A stretch of DNA of 64,000 nt from Archangium lansingense (GTDB taxonomy: Bacteria; Myxococcota; Myxococcia; Myxococcales; Myxococcaceae): assembly GCF_026626635.1 (NCBI RefSeq), contig NZ_JAPNKA010000001.1, forward strand, positions 3,472,001-3,536,000, read 5' to 3'. A program made the translations under genes and the position numbers. Below, one piece after another: positions 7,443-15,693 of the stretch (position 1 is its first letter; each line of letters starts with the position of its first letter). Under the pieces are notes generated by a model. It saw only the letters and a list, made by a program, of their open reading frames with translations. It did no database searches and was not told the origin of the DNA.

Positions 7443-9448
7443 GGGGAACCTCTCGGAGGCAGGGAGTGAGCGCCGTTGGCGGCGGACTGCAGGAGGCGAA
7501 GCACGGCGGAGCGCAGCTCCTCATTGGAGGCGCGGGACTTCACCAGCACGGCGGAGACCTGGCGAGCCACTTCGGGCTCGGCCTCGCGCACGGAGAAGAG
7601 CACCACCGGGCCGGCGGCGAGTAGCGGGGCCAGCGGCAGCAGTCCACCCTCGGGGAGGACGGGTTCGGCGATGACGAGCGGGAAGGGCCCGGAGCGCAGC
7701 GCGGACTCGGCTTCCGGCGGGTTGCGCGCGGGGACCACGTCCGCCACGTCCCGCAGCACGTCCGCCACCACGCGGCGGTTGTCCTCGTCCGCCTCCACGT
7801 GCAGCACGCGCGGGCGAGCCCCTGGTGTGGACTCCGTGGTCTTCTCCACCTGCCGCGGCATGGGCGTGGCGCTGGCTCCCGTCTCCGCGTGCCACTCGGG
7901 CAGCTCCACCCGGAAGGTGGTGCCCAGACCGTCGCCGGTGACGAAATCCAGCGTGCCGCCCATCCGCTCCACCAGCGCGCGCGCGATGGAGAGCCCCAGC
8001 CCGGTGCCTCCCTTGCGCCGAGTGTCGGAGCCGTCCGCCTGGGCGAACTTCTCGAAGATGCGCGCGCGGAAGGACTCGGGGATGCCTGGCCCCCGGTCTT
8101 CCACGCTCACGCGCAGTCGCGTGGCCACCCGCGCCAGCCGCAGCGTCACCCGCTCACCGCGGGGAGAGAACTTGAGCGCGTTGGACAGCAGGTTGGCCAG
8201 CACCTGGAGGAGGCGGTCCCCGTCCACCATCGCTCGCGCCTCGGGCGCCTCCACCGCCAGCTCCACGGTGGCGCCGCACTCCTCCGCGTAGCCGTGGTGC
8301 GCCTCGACGGCCTGGGCGAGCAGCGCGCGCAACTCCAGGGGCTCCAGGTGGAAGTCCAGCTTGCCGGACTCCATCTTCTCGAGGTCGAGGATGTCGTTGA
8401 TGAGGCGGATGAGGCGCTCGGTGTTGGTGCGGGCGATGCGCACCATGTCCTGGGCCTGGGGAGGAAGCTCGCCGAGGATGCCGCCCTCCAGCAGGCCGAG
8501 GGAGCCGCGGATGGAGGTGAGGGGCGTGCGCAGCTCATGGCTGACGGTGGAGACGAACTCGCTCTTCATCCGCTCCACCTGGTGGCGCTCGGCCTCCAAG
8601 CGCTTCTGCTCGGTGACGTCGCGCGCCACCCCATAGAGGATGCCCTCCTCCGAGTTGATGGTGGCGTTCCACTGGAGCCAGTGCCAGGTGCCGTCCTGAC
8701 CGCGGCAGCGGTGCTCGAAGTAGGGGAGGTGCTCGTCTCGAGCACCCCGCGCCAGCCACTCGGCGGTGGAGGCCCGGTCCTCCTCGTGCACCAGCTCCAG
8801 CAGCGGCGTGGTGAGCAGCGTCTGCTCGGAGTAGCCGAGCGTCCGGGTCCAGGCCCGGCTCAGCCTCCGGAAGGTGCCATCCAGCCCCGCGATGCAGAGC
8901 ATGTCCACGGATAGCTCGAAGAAGCGCTCCTGCTGCGCCAGCGCGGTGCGTGCCTCCTGGACGGTGAGGGCGTTGAGCTCCAACTCCACCCACGAGGCCA
9001 GGTCCTCCAGCAGCTGACGCTCCTCTTCGCTGAAGTCGCGCGCCTGGCGGTCAATGAGGCAGAGCGTCCCCACGGCACTGCCGTCCGTGGCGTGGAGGGG
9101 GTGGCCCGCGTAGAAGCGGACGTGTGGCTCGCCGGTGACGAACGGGTTGTCGGCGAAGCGCAGGTCCTCGAGGGCGTCCCGCACCACGAAGGTGTGCGGG
9201 GTGAGGATGGCGTGGCCGCAGAAGGAGAGGCTGCGCTCCGTGGAGGAGCCCTCCAGGCCCACCCGGGCCTTGAACCACTGCCGGGAGCCGTCCACCAAGG
9301 AGACGAGGGTGATAGGGACGCGGAACATCCGCGCGGCCATCCGGACGATGCGGTCGAAGCGCTCCTCGGCCGGGGTGTCCAGCAACCCCAGACGCAGCAG
9401 GGCCTGGAGACGCCTCGGTTCATCGGGCGGGAGGGGGGGTGGAATCAT
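7439..9448 (-). CDS. GAF-PAS sensor histidine kinase with C-terminal receiver-like tail
   Basis: A soluble sensor kinase of 669 residues from the ATG at 9448 (MIPPPLPPDEPRRL). It starts with a GAF domain of the kind found after RLxALxRLxLLDTPAE openings, then a PAS domain with a PAC-like end (GVARDVTEQKRLEAE), HisKA (His in STVSHELRTPL), and a HATPase with NLLSNALKFS, DRGPGIP and GGTGLGL. The last about 115 residues look like a degenerate receiver (VLHVEADEDNRRVV), with Glu/Pro-rich sequence where the phosphoacceptor should be. No membrane segment is seen. The start at 9448 removes an unconserved N-terminal stretch. It is the first gene of the four-gene signalling operon. Confidence 0.92.
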   Translation of the reverse strand: MIPPPLPPDEPRRLQALLRLGLLDTPAEERFDRIVRMAARMFRVPITLVSLVDGSRQWFKARVGLEGSSTERSLSFCGHAILTPHTFVVRDALEDLRFADNPFVTGEPHVRFYAGHPLHATDGSAVGTLCLIDRQARDFSEEERQLLEDLASWVELELNALTVQEARTALAQQERFFELSVDMLCIAGLDGTFRRLSRAWTRTLGYSEQTLLTTPLLELVHEEDRASTAEWLARGARDEHLPYFEHRCRGQDGTWHWLQWNATINSEEGILYGVARDVTEQKRLEAERHQVERMKSEFVSTVSHELRTPLTSIRGSLGLLEGGILGELPPQAQDMVRIARTNTERLIRLINDILDLEKMESGKLDFHLEPLELRALLAQAVEAHHGYAEECGATVELAVEAPEARAMVDGDRLLQVLANLLSNALKFSPRGERVTLRLARVATRLRVSVEDRGPGIPESFRARIFEKFAQADGSDTRRKGGTGLGLSIARALVERMGGTLDFVTGDGLGTTFRVELPEWHAETGASATPMPRQVEKTTESTPGARPRVLHVEADEDNRRVVADVLRDVADVVPARNPPEAESALRSGPFPLVIAEPVLPEGGLLPLAPLLAAGPVVLFSVREAEPEVARQVSAVLVKSRASNEELRSAVLRLLQSAANGAHSLPPRGSP
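8355..8579 (-). repeat. HisKA-domain DNA duplicate, copy 2
   Basis: Second copy of the 225-base HisKA-coding segment, matching 5806-6030 at a constant offset of 2549 bases with seven mismatches. Both copies are on the minus strand and within the same operon, so they are a direct repeat that could mediate deletion of the receiver gene and parts of both kinases. Confidence 0.85.
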
Positions 9449-9591
9449 GGGGTTCGCGGGGCGCGGAGGAGACGCGAGGACCCAGTCTATCCGGGGCTCG
9501 CGGGAAGGGGGCTTCCCCTCGCACATCCGCCACCCCAGTGGGTTCCCGGGCTACCGGGCAAGTGGAGACCCGGCCGGAGTGGGACACCGCG

Positions 9592-10050
9592 TTAGAAACG
9601 CGACAGCGCCAGAAACGTCTTCATCTTCGCATTCGTCTCGCGCAGGCGGACGGAGAGGGTGCGGACAAAGCTCCACAGCAGGACGTAGGCCAGGTCCTTG
9701 TCGGTGAACATCAGGTGATCCAACTGCTCGCGCTCGATGACCCAGAGGGTGCACGAGGTGTGCGCATAGGCGTCCGCCGAGCGGGGGATGGCCTCGATGA
9801 CGGACATCTCCCCGAAATATTGGCCCTTTTCCAGGATGGCGAGTGCCTCTTCGCCCATGCCGGGCACCTGCTGGGAGATGCGGACCTTGCCCTCCAGGAT
9901 GATGAACATGTCCCGGCCGTCCTCTCCCTCGCGGAACAGGCAGGCGCCTGCTTCATAACCCCGAGGGCGAGCGATCGCCGCCACCCGGAGCAGCTGGCTC
10001 TGGGTGAGGCCCTCGAAGAGCGCAACCTTCTGGAGGATCGAGGCATCCAT
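9592..10050 (-). CDS. Cyclic nucleotide-binding (CRP-type sensor) domain protein
   Basis: A 152-residue protein made almost entirely of one cNMP-binding fold. The N-terminal helix is ILQKVALFEGLTQSQLLRVAAIA, followed by the beta-roll (FREGEDGRDMFIILEGKVRIS) and the phosphate-binding cassette FGEMSVIEAIPRSADAYA, with the Glu and Arg that contact the ribose-phosphate. There is no DNA-binding helix-turn-helix after the hinge helix, so it is unlikely to be a transcription factor and may instead bind a partner. The start ATG at 10050 fits the fold. It is transcribed away from trxB, with about 80 bases between the two starts. Confidence 0.85.
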   Translation of the reverse strand: MDASILQKVALFEGLTQSQLLRVAAIARPRGYEAGACLFREGEDGRDMFIILEGKVRISQQVPGMGEEALAILEKGQYFGEMSVIEAIPRSADAYAHTSCTLWVIEREQLDHLMFTDKDLAYVLLWSFVRTLSVRLRETNAKMKTFLALSRF

Positions 10051-10131
10051 TGTGGCGCTGCTTCGTACCACGACCATGGGGGCTCTGGTACGGTGGCGCC
10101 CCATTTCAAGGAAACACAGGAGCGACGACCC

Positions 10132-11091
10132 GTGGCGGAGAAGATCAACAAGGTGACCATCATCGGCTCGGGGCCCGCGGGCTACACCGCGGCCATCTAC
10201 GCCGCGCGCGCCAACCTTCAGCCGGTCATGTTCGCGGGCGGTCCCACGCTCGACGACCCCCAGCGCGTGCCGGGCGGCCAGCTCATGGTGACCACTGACG
10301 TGGAGAACTACCCCGGATTCCCCGAGGCTATTACGGGCCCGGAGATGATGGAGCGCTTCCAGAAGCAGGCCGAGCGCTTTGGCACCGTCATCCACATGGA
10401 GAACGTGGTGAAGGTGGACTTCTCCAAGCGCCCCTTCTTCATCCAGGGCGAGAGCGAGAGCTGTTACTCGGAGACCGTCATCATCGCGACGGGTGCGACC
10501 GCGAAGTGGCTGGGGGTGAAGGGCGAGGACTCCTTCAAGAACCGGGGAGTGTCCGCCTGCGCCACGTGTGACGGCGCCTTCTTCAAGAACCAGGACGTGC
10601 TGGTGGTGGGCGGCGGCGACACGGCGATGGAGGAGGCCACCTACCTGGCGAAGATCGTCAAGAGCGTCACGGTGGTGCACCGGCGCGACAGCCTGCGCGC
10701 CTCGAAGGTGATGCAGGAGCGGGCCCTGAAGAACCCGAAGATCTCCTTCCTGTGGGACAGCGCCATCGACGAGGTGGTGGGCGACAACAAGGGGATGTCG
10801 GGTGCGGTGGTGCGCAACCTGAAGACGAACGACACGAAGCTGGTGCCGGTCACGGGCCTGTTCGTGGCCATCGGCCACACGCCCAACACGGGCCTGTTCC
10901 AGGGCGTGCTGGAGACGCACCAGGGCGGCTACCTCAAGACGGTGCCGGGCAGCACCCGCACCAACATTCCGGGCGTGTTCGCCTGCGGCGACGTGCAGGA
11001 CAGCTACTACCGGCAGGCCATCACCGCGGCGGGTACGGGCTGCATGGCGGCCATCGACGCCGAGCGCTGGCTCATCGAGCAGGGCGAGTAG
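10132..11091 (+). CDS. trxB: Thioredoxin-disulfide reductase
   Basis: A 319-residue NADPH/FAD enzyme that reduces thioredoxin. It has the N-terminal FAD fold GSGPAGYTAAIYAARA, the redox pair CATC (Cys143 and Cys146), the NADPH fold VVGGGDTAMEEATYL and the C-terminal FAD motif GVFACGDVQD. Length and motif order are standard for low-molecular-weight bacterial TrxB. The chosen start is GTG at 10132 with GGAG nearby upstream; the continuing open frame before it has no homology. It heads a run of plus-strand genes and is followed after 31 bases by a Cys/Met PLP enzyme. Confidence 0.96.
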   Translation: MAEKINKVTIIGSGPAGYTAAIYAARANLQPVMFAGGPTLDDPQRVPGGQLMVTTDVENYPGFPEAITGPEMMERFQKQAERFGTVIHMENVVKVDFSKRPFFIQGESESCYSETVIIATGATAKWLGVKGEDSFKNRGVSACATCDGAFFKNQDVLVVGGGDTAMEEATYLAKIVKSVTVVHRRDSLRASKVMQERALKNPKISFLWDSAIDEVVGDNKGMSGAVVRNLKTNDTKLVPVTGLFVAIGHTPNTGLFQGVLETHQGGYLKTVPGSTRTNIPGVFACGDVQDSYYRQAITAAGTGCMAAIDAERWLIEQGE

Positions 11092-11122
11092 GCCCGCTCG
11101 GCACGGCACCCGGGAGACATTG

Positions 11123-12310
11123 ATGAGCACCAAGCGGAAGACGGTGGCGGTGCATGCGGGCTCGCAGCTGACGGGCAGCAAGTCCCAGCCGGTGGTGCCG
11201 CCGATCCACGTGTCGGCGGTGAGCTTCTTCGACAGCAGCGACGAGCTGGACGCGGCGCTGGACGGGAAGGACTACGTCTACTCGCGCATCGCCGCGCCCA
11301 ATGCGGCGCTGCTGGAGGAGGCGGTGGCGGCACTGGAGGGGGCGGAGGCCAGCGTGGTCTACGCGAGCGGCATGGCCGCCCTCAAGGCCGTCTTCGAGGC
11401 GCAGAACCTGAAGGCCGGCGACGTGGTGGTGATGTCGGCGGACGGTTACGGCGTCACGCGGTCGCTCTTCAAGAACCTGGCGGCCCGGGCCGGGGTGCGC
11501 ATCGAGGCGCTCATGCTCACCGACGCGGCGGCGACCGAGCGCATCGTCGCGCTGCGGCCGAAGCTGGTGCTGGCTGAGAGCGTCACCAACCCGCTGCTGC
11601 GCGTGCCGGACATCCGGGCGCTGGCGCGGGCGAGCCGGGAGGTAGGGGCGGCGCTGGCGGTAGATGCCACCTTCCCCTCGCCGTACGGGCAGCGGGCGTG
11701 CGAGCTGGGGGCGGACTACGCCATCCAGTCCACGACGAAGTGGCTCAACGGGCACAGCGACGCGCTGGGCGGCTCGGTGAGTGGCACCCGGGAGAAGCTG
11801 GCGCCGCTGCGGGCCGCGCGTCTGCTGGGCGGTGAGGTGCTGGGGCCCTTCGAGGCGTGGCTCACCCTGCGTGGGGTGCGCACGCTGCCGGTGCGCATGA
11901 AGGCCCATTGCGAGCATGCCGCCCACGTGGCGAAGCGGCTCTCCGAGTCCCCGCTCGTCGAGCGCGTCCACTACCCGGGCCTGCCCAACCACCCGGACCA
12001 CGCGGTGGCGAAGCAGGTGCTGGAGGGTGGCTTTGGCGGCATGGTGGCGTTCGACATCAAGGGCGCGGGCCGGCCGGACTGCTTCCGCTTCCTGGAGGCG
12101 GTGAAGTTGGCGAGGGCGGCGCCGTCGCTTGGAGACGTGTGCACGCTGGTGATGCACGCGGCCAGCGCGAGCGCGCGGCGGATGACGTCCGAGGAGCGGC
12201 AGGCGGCCGGTATCGGCGAGAGCCTCATCCGCGTCTCGGTGGGCTTGGAAGACCCGGATGATATTGCGGACGACCTGCTCGCCGCGGTGTCGGAGGCGAT
12301 GAAGCGGTGA
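11123..12310 (+). CDS. Cys/Met metabolism PLP-dependent enzyme (cystathionine gamma-synthase/lyase family)
   Basis: A 395-residue enzyme of the Cys/Met PLP family. Visible landmarks are the YSR motif (VYSRIAAPN, residues 52-60), the glycine-rich cofactor loop [14 protein letters not shown] with Asp181 that pairs with the pyridine ring, and [12 protein letters not shown] with Lys206 as the Schiff-base lysine. The family includes cystathionine gamma-synthase, beta- and gamma-lyases and methionine gamma-lyase; sequence reading alone does not separate them. The ATG at 11123 was chosen over the TTG one codon earlier. The stop overlaps the moaC start as GTGA. Confidence 0.88.
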   Translation: MSTKRKTVAVHAGSQLTGSKSQPVVPPIHVSAVSFFDSSDELDAALDGKDYVYSRIAAPNAALLEEAVAALEGAEASVVYASGMAALKAVFEAQNLKAGDVVVMSADGYGVTRSLFKNLAARAGVRIEALMLTDAAATERIVALRPKLVLAESVTNPLLRVPDIRALARASREVGAALAVDATFPSPYGQRACELGADYAIQSTTKWLNGHSDALGGSVSGTREKLAPLRAARLLGGEVLGPFEAWLTLRGVRTLPVRMKAHCEHAAHVAKRLSESPLVERVHYPGLPNHPDHAVAKQVLEGGFGGMVAFDIKGAGRPDCFRFLEAVKLARAAPSLGDVCTLVMHAASASARRMTSEERQAAGIGESLIRVSVGLEDPDDIADDLLAAVSEAMKR

Positions 12311-12822
12311 AGATGGTGGATGTAGGAGGGAAGGAGAAGACCGAGCGTGTGGCAGTGGCCACCGCCCGGCTGCGCATGCTTCCCGCGACGCTCGAGCGGA
12401 TTCTGCAGGGCAAGGTGGAGAAGGGGGACGTCCTGGCTGCCGCGCGCCTGGCTGGCGTGATGGCGGCCAAGCGGACGCCAGACATCGTTCCCCTGTGCCA
12501 CCCCATCGCGCTCTCCGGGGTGGAGGTGCAGCTGGAGCCCCAGAAGGACGCGCTGGAGATTCGGGTGACGGTGCGCACGGTGGACCGCACGGGCGTGGAG
12601 ATGGAGGCGCTCACCGCGGCGTGCGCGTCGGCCCTCACGGTCTACGACATGTGCAAGAGCGTGGACCGGGGCATGGTGATGGAGGCCGTGCAGCTGGAGC
12701 ACAAGTCCGGCGGCCGCTCTGGCACATGGGACCGCGAGGGCGCTCCCTCGCGCGAGGGGCGTTCCGCGAAAAAGTCCGCGACGCGCTCCCGGGGCAAGAC
12801 TGCCCGCCCGGTGGGCCGGTAG
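12307..12822 (+). CDS. moaC: Cyclic pyranopterin monophosphate synthase MoaC
   Basis: A 171-residue MoaC, which converts the MoaA product to cyclic pyranopterin monophosphate in molybdenum cofactor synthesis. Family motifs present are [41 protein letters not shown] and [12 protein letters not shown]. It carries an unusual basic, Ser/Arg/Lys-rich tail of about 25 residues after the core. The GTG at 12307 overlaps the stop of the PLP enzyme gene; an ATG two codons later is possible. No other molybdenum cofactor gene is adjacent. Confidence 0.95.
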   Translation: MKMVDVGGKEKTERVAVATARLRMLPATLERILQGKVEKGDVLAAARLAGVMAAKRTPDIVPLCHPIALSGVEVQLEPQKDALEIRVTVRTVDRTGVEMEALTAACASALTVYDMCKSVDRGMVMEAVQLEHKSGGRSGTWDREGAPSREGRSAKKSATRSRGKTARPVGR

Positions 12823-12840
12823 TCCTCCCCGGTTGGGAAA

Positions 12841-12869
12841 CCCGGGGTCCGCGTGGAAAGGACCCCGGG
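12841..12869 (+). terminator. Stem-loop after moaC
   Basis: A perfect 10-base inverted repeat CCCGGGGTCC / GGACCCCGGG with a 9-base loop lies just after the moaC stop and before the next gene. It has no T-run, so it may act as a weak or factor-assisted terminator, or as a 3' end stabiliser. Confidence 0.55.
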
Positions 12870-12892
12870 CGTGGGATGTGTTGGTCAGGGGC

Positions 12893-14095
12893 ATGCCTCC
12901 TGCCCAGACTGACTCGTTGCTGAAGTGGCGCTCGGAGTTCCCCATCCTCGAGCGCAAGGCCGGCTACCTCATCAACAACTCGCTGGGTGCGATGCCTCGC
13001 AAGGCGCGCCAGCACCTGAACGACTACGCGGACCTCTGGGACACCGAGGGCGTGGTGGCCTGGCACTCGTGGCTGCCCATGGTGACGCAGACAGCGGACC
13101 TGCTCGGCTCCATCATCAATGCGCCGCCGGGCACCATGAGCATGCACCAGAACGTGAGCACGCTCATCTCCGTGCTCATCTCGGGCCTGTCCTTCTCGGG
13201 CCGGCGCAACAAGGTGGTGCTCACCGAGCTGAACTTCCCTTCGGTCGTCTACAACTGGATGGCTCAGCGCAGGAATGGCGCTCGCATCGAGGCGGTGAAG
13301 AGCCGCGATGGCGGGCTCAACATCGAGACGGAGGATCTGCTCGCCGCCATCGATGACGAGACGCTGGTGGTGTCGCTGGACCTGGTGCTGTTCCGCTCCT
13401 CGGGGCTGGTGGACGTGAAGCCAGTCATCGAGAAGGCGAATCGGCACGGCGCGCTGGTTGTCCTCGACTGCTACCAGGCCACGGGGGCGGTGCCCATCGA
13501 CGTGCGGGCGCTCGGGGTGGACTTCCTGGTGGGCGGGAGCGTGAAGTGGCTGTGCGGTGGCTCGGGGGCGGCGTACCTCTACGCACGCCAGGAGCTCATC
13601 CCGGACTTCAAGCCGAGGATGACGGGGTGGTTCTCGGACGCGCACCCATTCGATTTCCACTTCGGCGATGTGGAGTACGCGGCGGACGCGCACCGCTTCA
13701 TGGGGGGCTCGCCGTCGGTGCCCGCGCTGTATGCGGCTCGCGCGGGTTACGAGATCATCCGAGAGGTGGGCGTGGCGGCCATCCGCGAGAAGTCGCTGCG
13801 GCAGACGTCCCTGGTGATGGCGCTGGCGGACGAGCAGGGGCTGAAGGTGAACACGCCTCGTGCGCCCCACCGGCGGGGCAACACGGTGTGCGTGGACTTC
13901 GAGGGCAGCGAGGACGCGTGCCACCGCCTCATCGAGCAGGGCTTCGTGGTGGACTGGCGGCCCAACGGGGGCATCCGCATCTCGCCGCACTTCTACAACT
14001 CGGACAGCGAGTGCCGGTCCATCATGGAGGCCATCCGTGAGCTGCGCAGGTCCAGGACGCTCCAGATGTTCCCCGTGGAGTCGCGGGCCCACTGA
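12893..14095 (+). CDS. Kynureninase-like class V aminotransferase-fold protein
   Basis: A 400-residue fold-type I PLP protein. It resembles kynureninase in the order of its motifs: YLINNSLGAMP near the start, VVLTELNFPSVVYNW, the cofactor aspartate in LVVLDCYQATG (Asp192), and GGSVKWLCGGSGAAYLY with Lys218 as the expected Schiff-base residue. The ending GIRISPHFYNSDSE is also typical. True kynureninases cleave kynurenine to anthranilate, but no other tryptophan-catabolism gene is nearby, so the substrate is open. The start ATG at 12893 follows the moaC terminator hairpin. Confidence 0.8.
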   Translation: MPPAQTDSLLKWRSEFPILERKAGYLINNSLGAMPRKARQHLNDYADLWDTEGVVAWHSWLPMVTQTADLLGSIINAPPGTMSMHQNVSTLISVLISGLSFSGRRNKVVLTELNFPSVVYNWMAQRRNGARIEAVKSRDGGLNIETEDLLAAIDDETLVVSLDLVLFRSSGLVDVKPVIEKANRHGALVVLDCYQATGAVPIDVRALGVDFLVGGSVKWLCGGSGAAYLYARQELIPDFKPRMTGWFSDAHPFDFHFGDVEYAADAHRFMGGSPSVPALYAARAGYEIIREVGVAAIREKSLRQTSLVMALADEQGLKVNTPRAPHRRGNTVCVDFEGSEDACHRLIEQGFVVDWRPNGGIRISPHFYNSDSECRSIMEAIRELRRSRTLQMFPVESRAH

Positions 14096-14139
14096 GCCAG
14101 CGCGCTTGCGGTCCTATTCAGGCCGCAATGGGGGCGCGT

Positions 14140-14331
14140 TCACTCGATACAGACGCACCTGCGCCCGCCGCAGTAGCCGTCTGAATAACCCAGCTCCTGG
14201 CAGTACTCGTCACACGGCTCCGCGCAGATGGTGGCGGGACCTCCGCGGTCCACGACTCCGTTCCTCGCCCCGGCGGTGAAGCCCACGCCCAGACCCAACA
14301 CCAGCGAAACTCCCACGATGAATCGACGCAT
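14140..14331 (-). CDS. Small secreted six-cysteine (defensin-like) peptide
   Basis: A 63-residue precursor. The first 22 residues form a clear signal peptide (MRRFIVGVSLVLGLGVGFTAGA). The mature part carries six cysteines at 36, 40, 44, 54, 59 and 61, with spacing C-x3-C-x3-C-x9-C-x4-C-x-C and a GYC before the fourth. The last five cysteines fit the cysteine-stabilised alpha-beta pattern of defensins and scorpion toxins (CxxxC, then GxC, then CxC). The first cysteine is closer than usual, so the fold is inferred and not certain. Defensin-like peptides have been reported in a myxobacterium (Anaeromyxobacter). The role could be antimicrobial or structural. The start was set by the signal peptide; an ATG at 14373 is less likely. 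Confidence 0.7.
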   Translation of the reverse strand: MRRFIVGVSLVLGLGVGFTAGARNGVVDRGGPATICAEPCDEYCQELGYSDGYCGGRRCVCIE

Positions 14332-14457
14332 GTGCACCTCCAGCTGGCGCGGCTCATCCGCGCAGGTGCTCATGCTGCCGAATGATGCTTGCTACTGGAA
14401 TACGCTATTTCCTGGGAGCGCTGGTTTTTCGAGATCTCGTGGTGGCCTGCGCCCCGG

Positions 14458-14790
14458 CTAACGCAGGCCGGCGTCCAGCTCTCCGAGGATCGGCGAGGGC
14501 ATGAGCCCGCCGCCACCGATCCCCGAGTCCGCCGAGTCGAAGGGCGAGGGGTAGGTCGGAATCATGCCGGAGCCCCCAGTGCCTCCATCATCGCCGGCAT
14601 AAAGGGGTGGCGGGGTGGTCGGCGTGGTTCCCGGTGAAGGCGAGAGCCCCGGGGGCGACGGGGGGATTCCGGGCGTGACGGGCGCACCGGTGTTGGGATC
14701 GATCTGCGCGTTGGCGATCGCCAGCGTGAACAGCGAGGCACCGAGCACCACCCCGGTCACTACGAGTCGCTTCTTCAGGTTGAGGGCCAT
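14458..14790 (-). CDS. Secreted proline/glycine-rich protein
   Basis: A 110-residue exported protein. It starts with MALNLKKRLVVTGVVLGASLFTLAIANAQ, a classical signal peptide with a probable cut after ANA. The mature part is low complexity: Pro/Thr/Ser-rich (PPSPPGLSPSPGTTPTTPPP), then Gly/Asp-rich. It lacks cysteines and catalytic motifs. It may be a cell-surface or matrix protein, but no function can be assigned. It is on the same strand as the defensin-like gene, with about 130 bases between them, and is divergent from aibR. Confidence 0.65.
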   Translation of the reverse strand: MALNLKKRLVVTGVVLGASLFTLAIANAQIDPNTGAPVTPGIPPSPPGLSPSPGTTPTTPPPLYAGDDGGTGGSGMIPTYPSPFDSADSGIGGGGLMPSPILGELDAGLR

Positions 14791-14947
14791 CTTCCGCCTC
14801 CTGCCGTGCCCACGGCGCCTCGAAGGTGGGCATGTGCGCCGATGTCATGCAGCGAGCCCCGACCCTCCCGTCCGGGGAGGAGACGTGCTCCCTTCCGGCC
14901 GCTTTCCGACACTTTCTCCTTGACGCTTTGCGTTGGCCAGGAGAGTT

Positions 14948-14982
14948 TACCGACCGGTCGGTAGGCCGTCCGACCGGTCGGT
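14948..14982 (+). promoter_or_regulatory. Twin palindromic operator upstream of aibR
   Basis: Two copies of the palindrome CCGACCGGTCGG lie at 14950-14961 and 14970-14981. The first extends to a perfect 16-base palindrome TACCGACCGGTCGGTA. Their centres are 20 bases apart, about two helical turns, which fits binding of two TetR-type dimers on one face of the DNA. They sit 40-70 bases before the aibR start. AibR of Myxococcus is known to repress its own operon and respond to isovaleryl-CoA; that these are its sites here is inferred. Confidence 0.85.
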
Positions 14983-15021
14983 AGGTCACCCCGCAGCCGG
15001 ACGGCCCCTGGAGGAGACGCG

Positions 15022-15693
15022 ATGAACTCGGGACGGAGGCAGGACGACGGTGAGCGCTACCGGACCATCATGGAGACGGCGGCGCGCCTCATCTGCGAGC
15101 GCGGTTACGAGGGCACCTCGATGCAGGAGATCGCCGCCGCGTGCCGGATGACGAAGGCGGGGCTCTACCACCACGTGCAGAACAAGGAGCAGCTGCTCTT
15201 CGACATCATGAGCTACGGCATGGACGCCTTCGAGCAGCAGGTGCTCGAGCAGGTGCGGCCGCTGCCGGACCCGGTCGAGCGGCTGCGCGAGTGCATGCGG
15301 CTGAACATCCACCTGGTGACGGGCGGGTGCAGCAAGGAGGTCATCATCATCCTCCATGAGCACGCCACGCTCACCGGTGAGGCTCGGGCCTTCATCGACA
15401 GCCGCAAGAAGAACTACGTGCGGTTCCTCGAGGACTCGTTCTCCGAGGCCGTGCGCGTGGGGCGCATCCGTCCCGTGCAGCCCACCGTCGCTGCGTTCTC
15501 GTTCCTCGGCATGGTGCTGTGGATCTACAAGTGGTTCCAGCCCGATGGGCGGCTGTCGGCCGAGCAGGTCTCCAACGAGATGGTGGAGCTGCTCTTCGCC
15601 GGGCTCGTCACGCCCGCGGTGGCGGCGGTGCCCGCTGCCGGTGCGCCCCTCCTGTCGATCGTGCCCCCCGCGGCGGTAGGGGAGAAGTCATGA
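15022..15693 (+). CDS. aibR: TetR-family regulator AibR
   Basis: A 223-residue TetR-family repressor. The N-terminal helix-turn-helix is ARLICERGYEGTSMQEIAAACRMTKAGLYHHVQNKEQLL in the standard position (split here only in description: RGYEGTSMQEIA then RMTKAGLYHHV). The C-terminal ligand domain is helical. It heads the aib operon and has twin palindromes upstream, so it probably autoregulates. The name rests on synteny with the Myxococcus xanthus aib locus, where AibR senses isovaleryl-CoA. The stop overlaps the aibA start as ATGA. A ribosome site GGAGGAG precedes the ATG. The Ala/Pro-rich last 25 residues are probably disordered. Confidence 0.88.
   Translation: MNSGRRQDDGERYRTIMETAARLICERGYEGTSMQEIAAACRMTKAGLYHHVQNKEQLLFDIMSYGMDAFEQQVLEQVRPLPDPVERLRECMRLNIHLVTGGCSKEVIIILHEHATLTGEARAFIDSRKKNYVRFLEDSFSEAVRVGRIRPVQPTVAAFSFLGMVLWIYKWFQPDGRLSAEQVSNEMVELLFAGLVTPAVAAVPAAGAPLLSIVPPAAVGEKS

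Noticed and set aside
12893..14095. Naming the PLP enzyme kynU.
   Set aside because: Kynureninase-like motifs are present, but no other kynurenine-pathway gene is nearby and related class V enzymes share the motifs.
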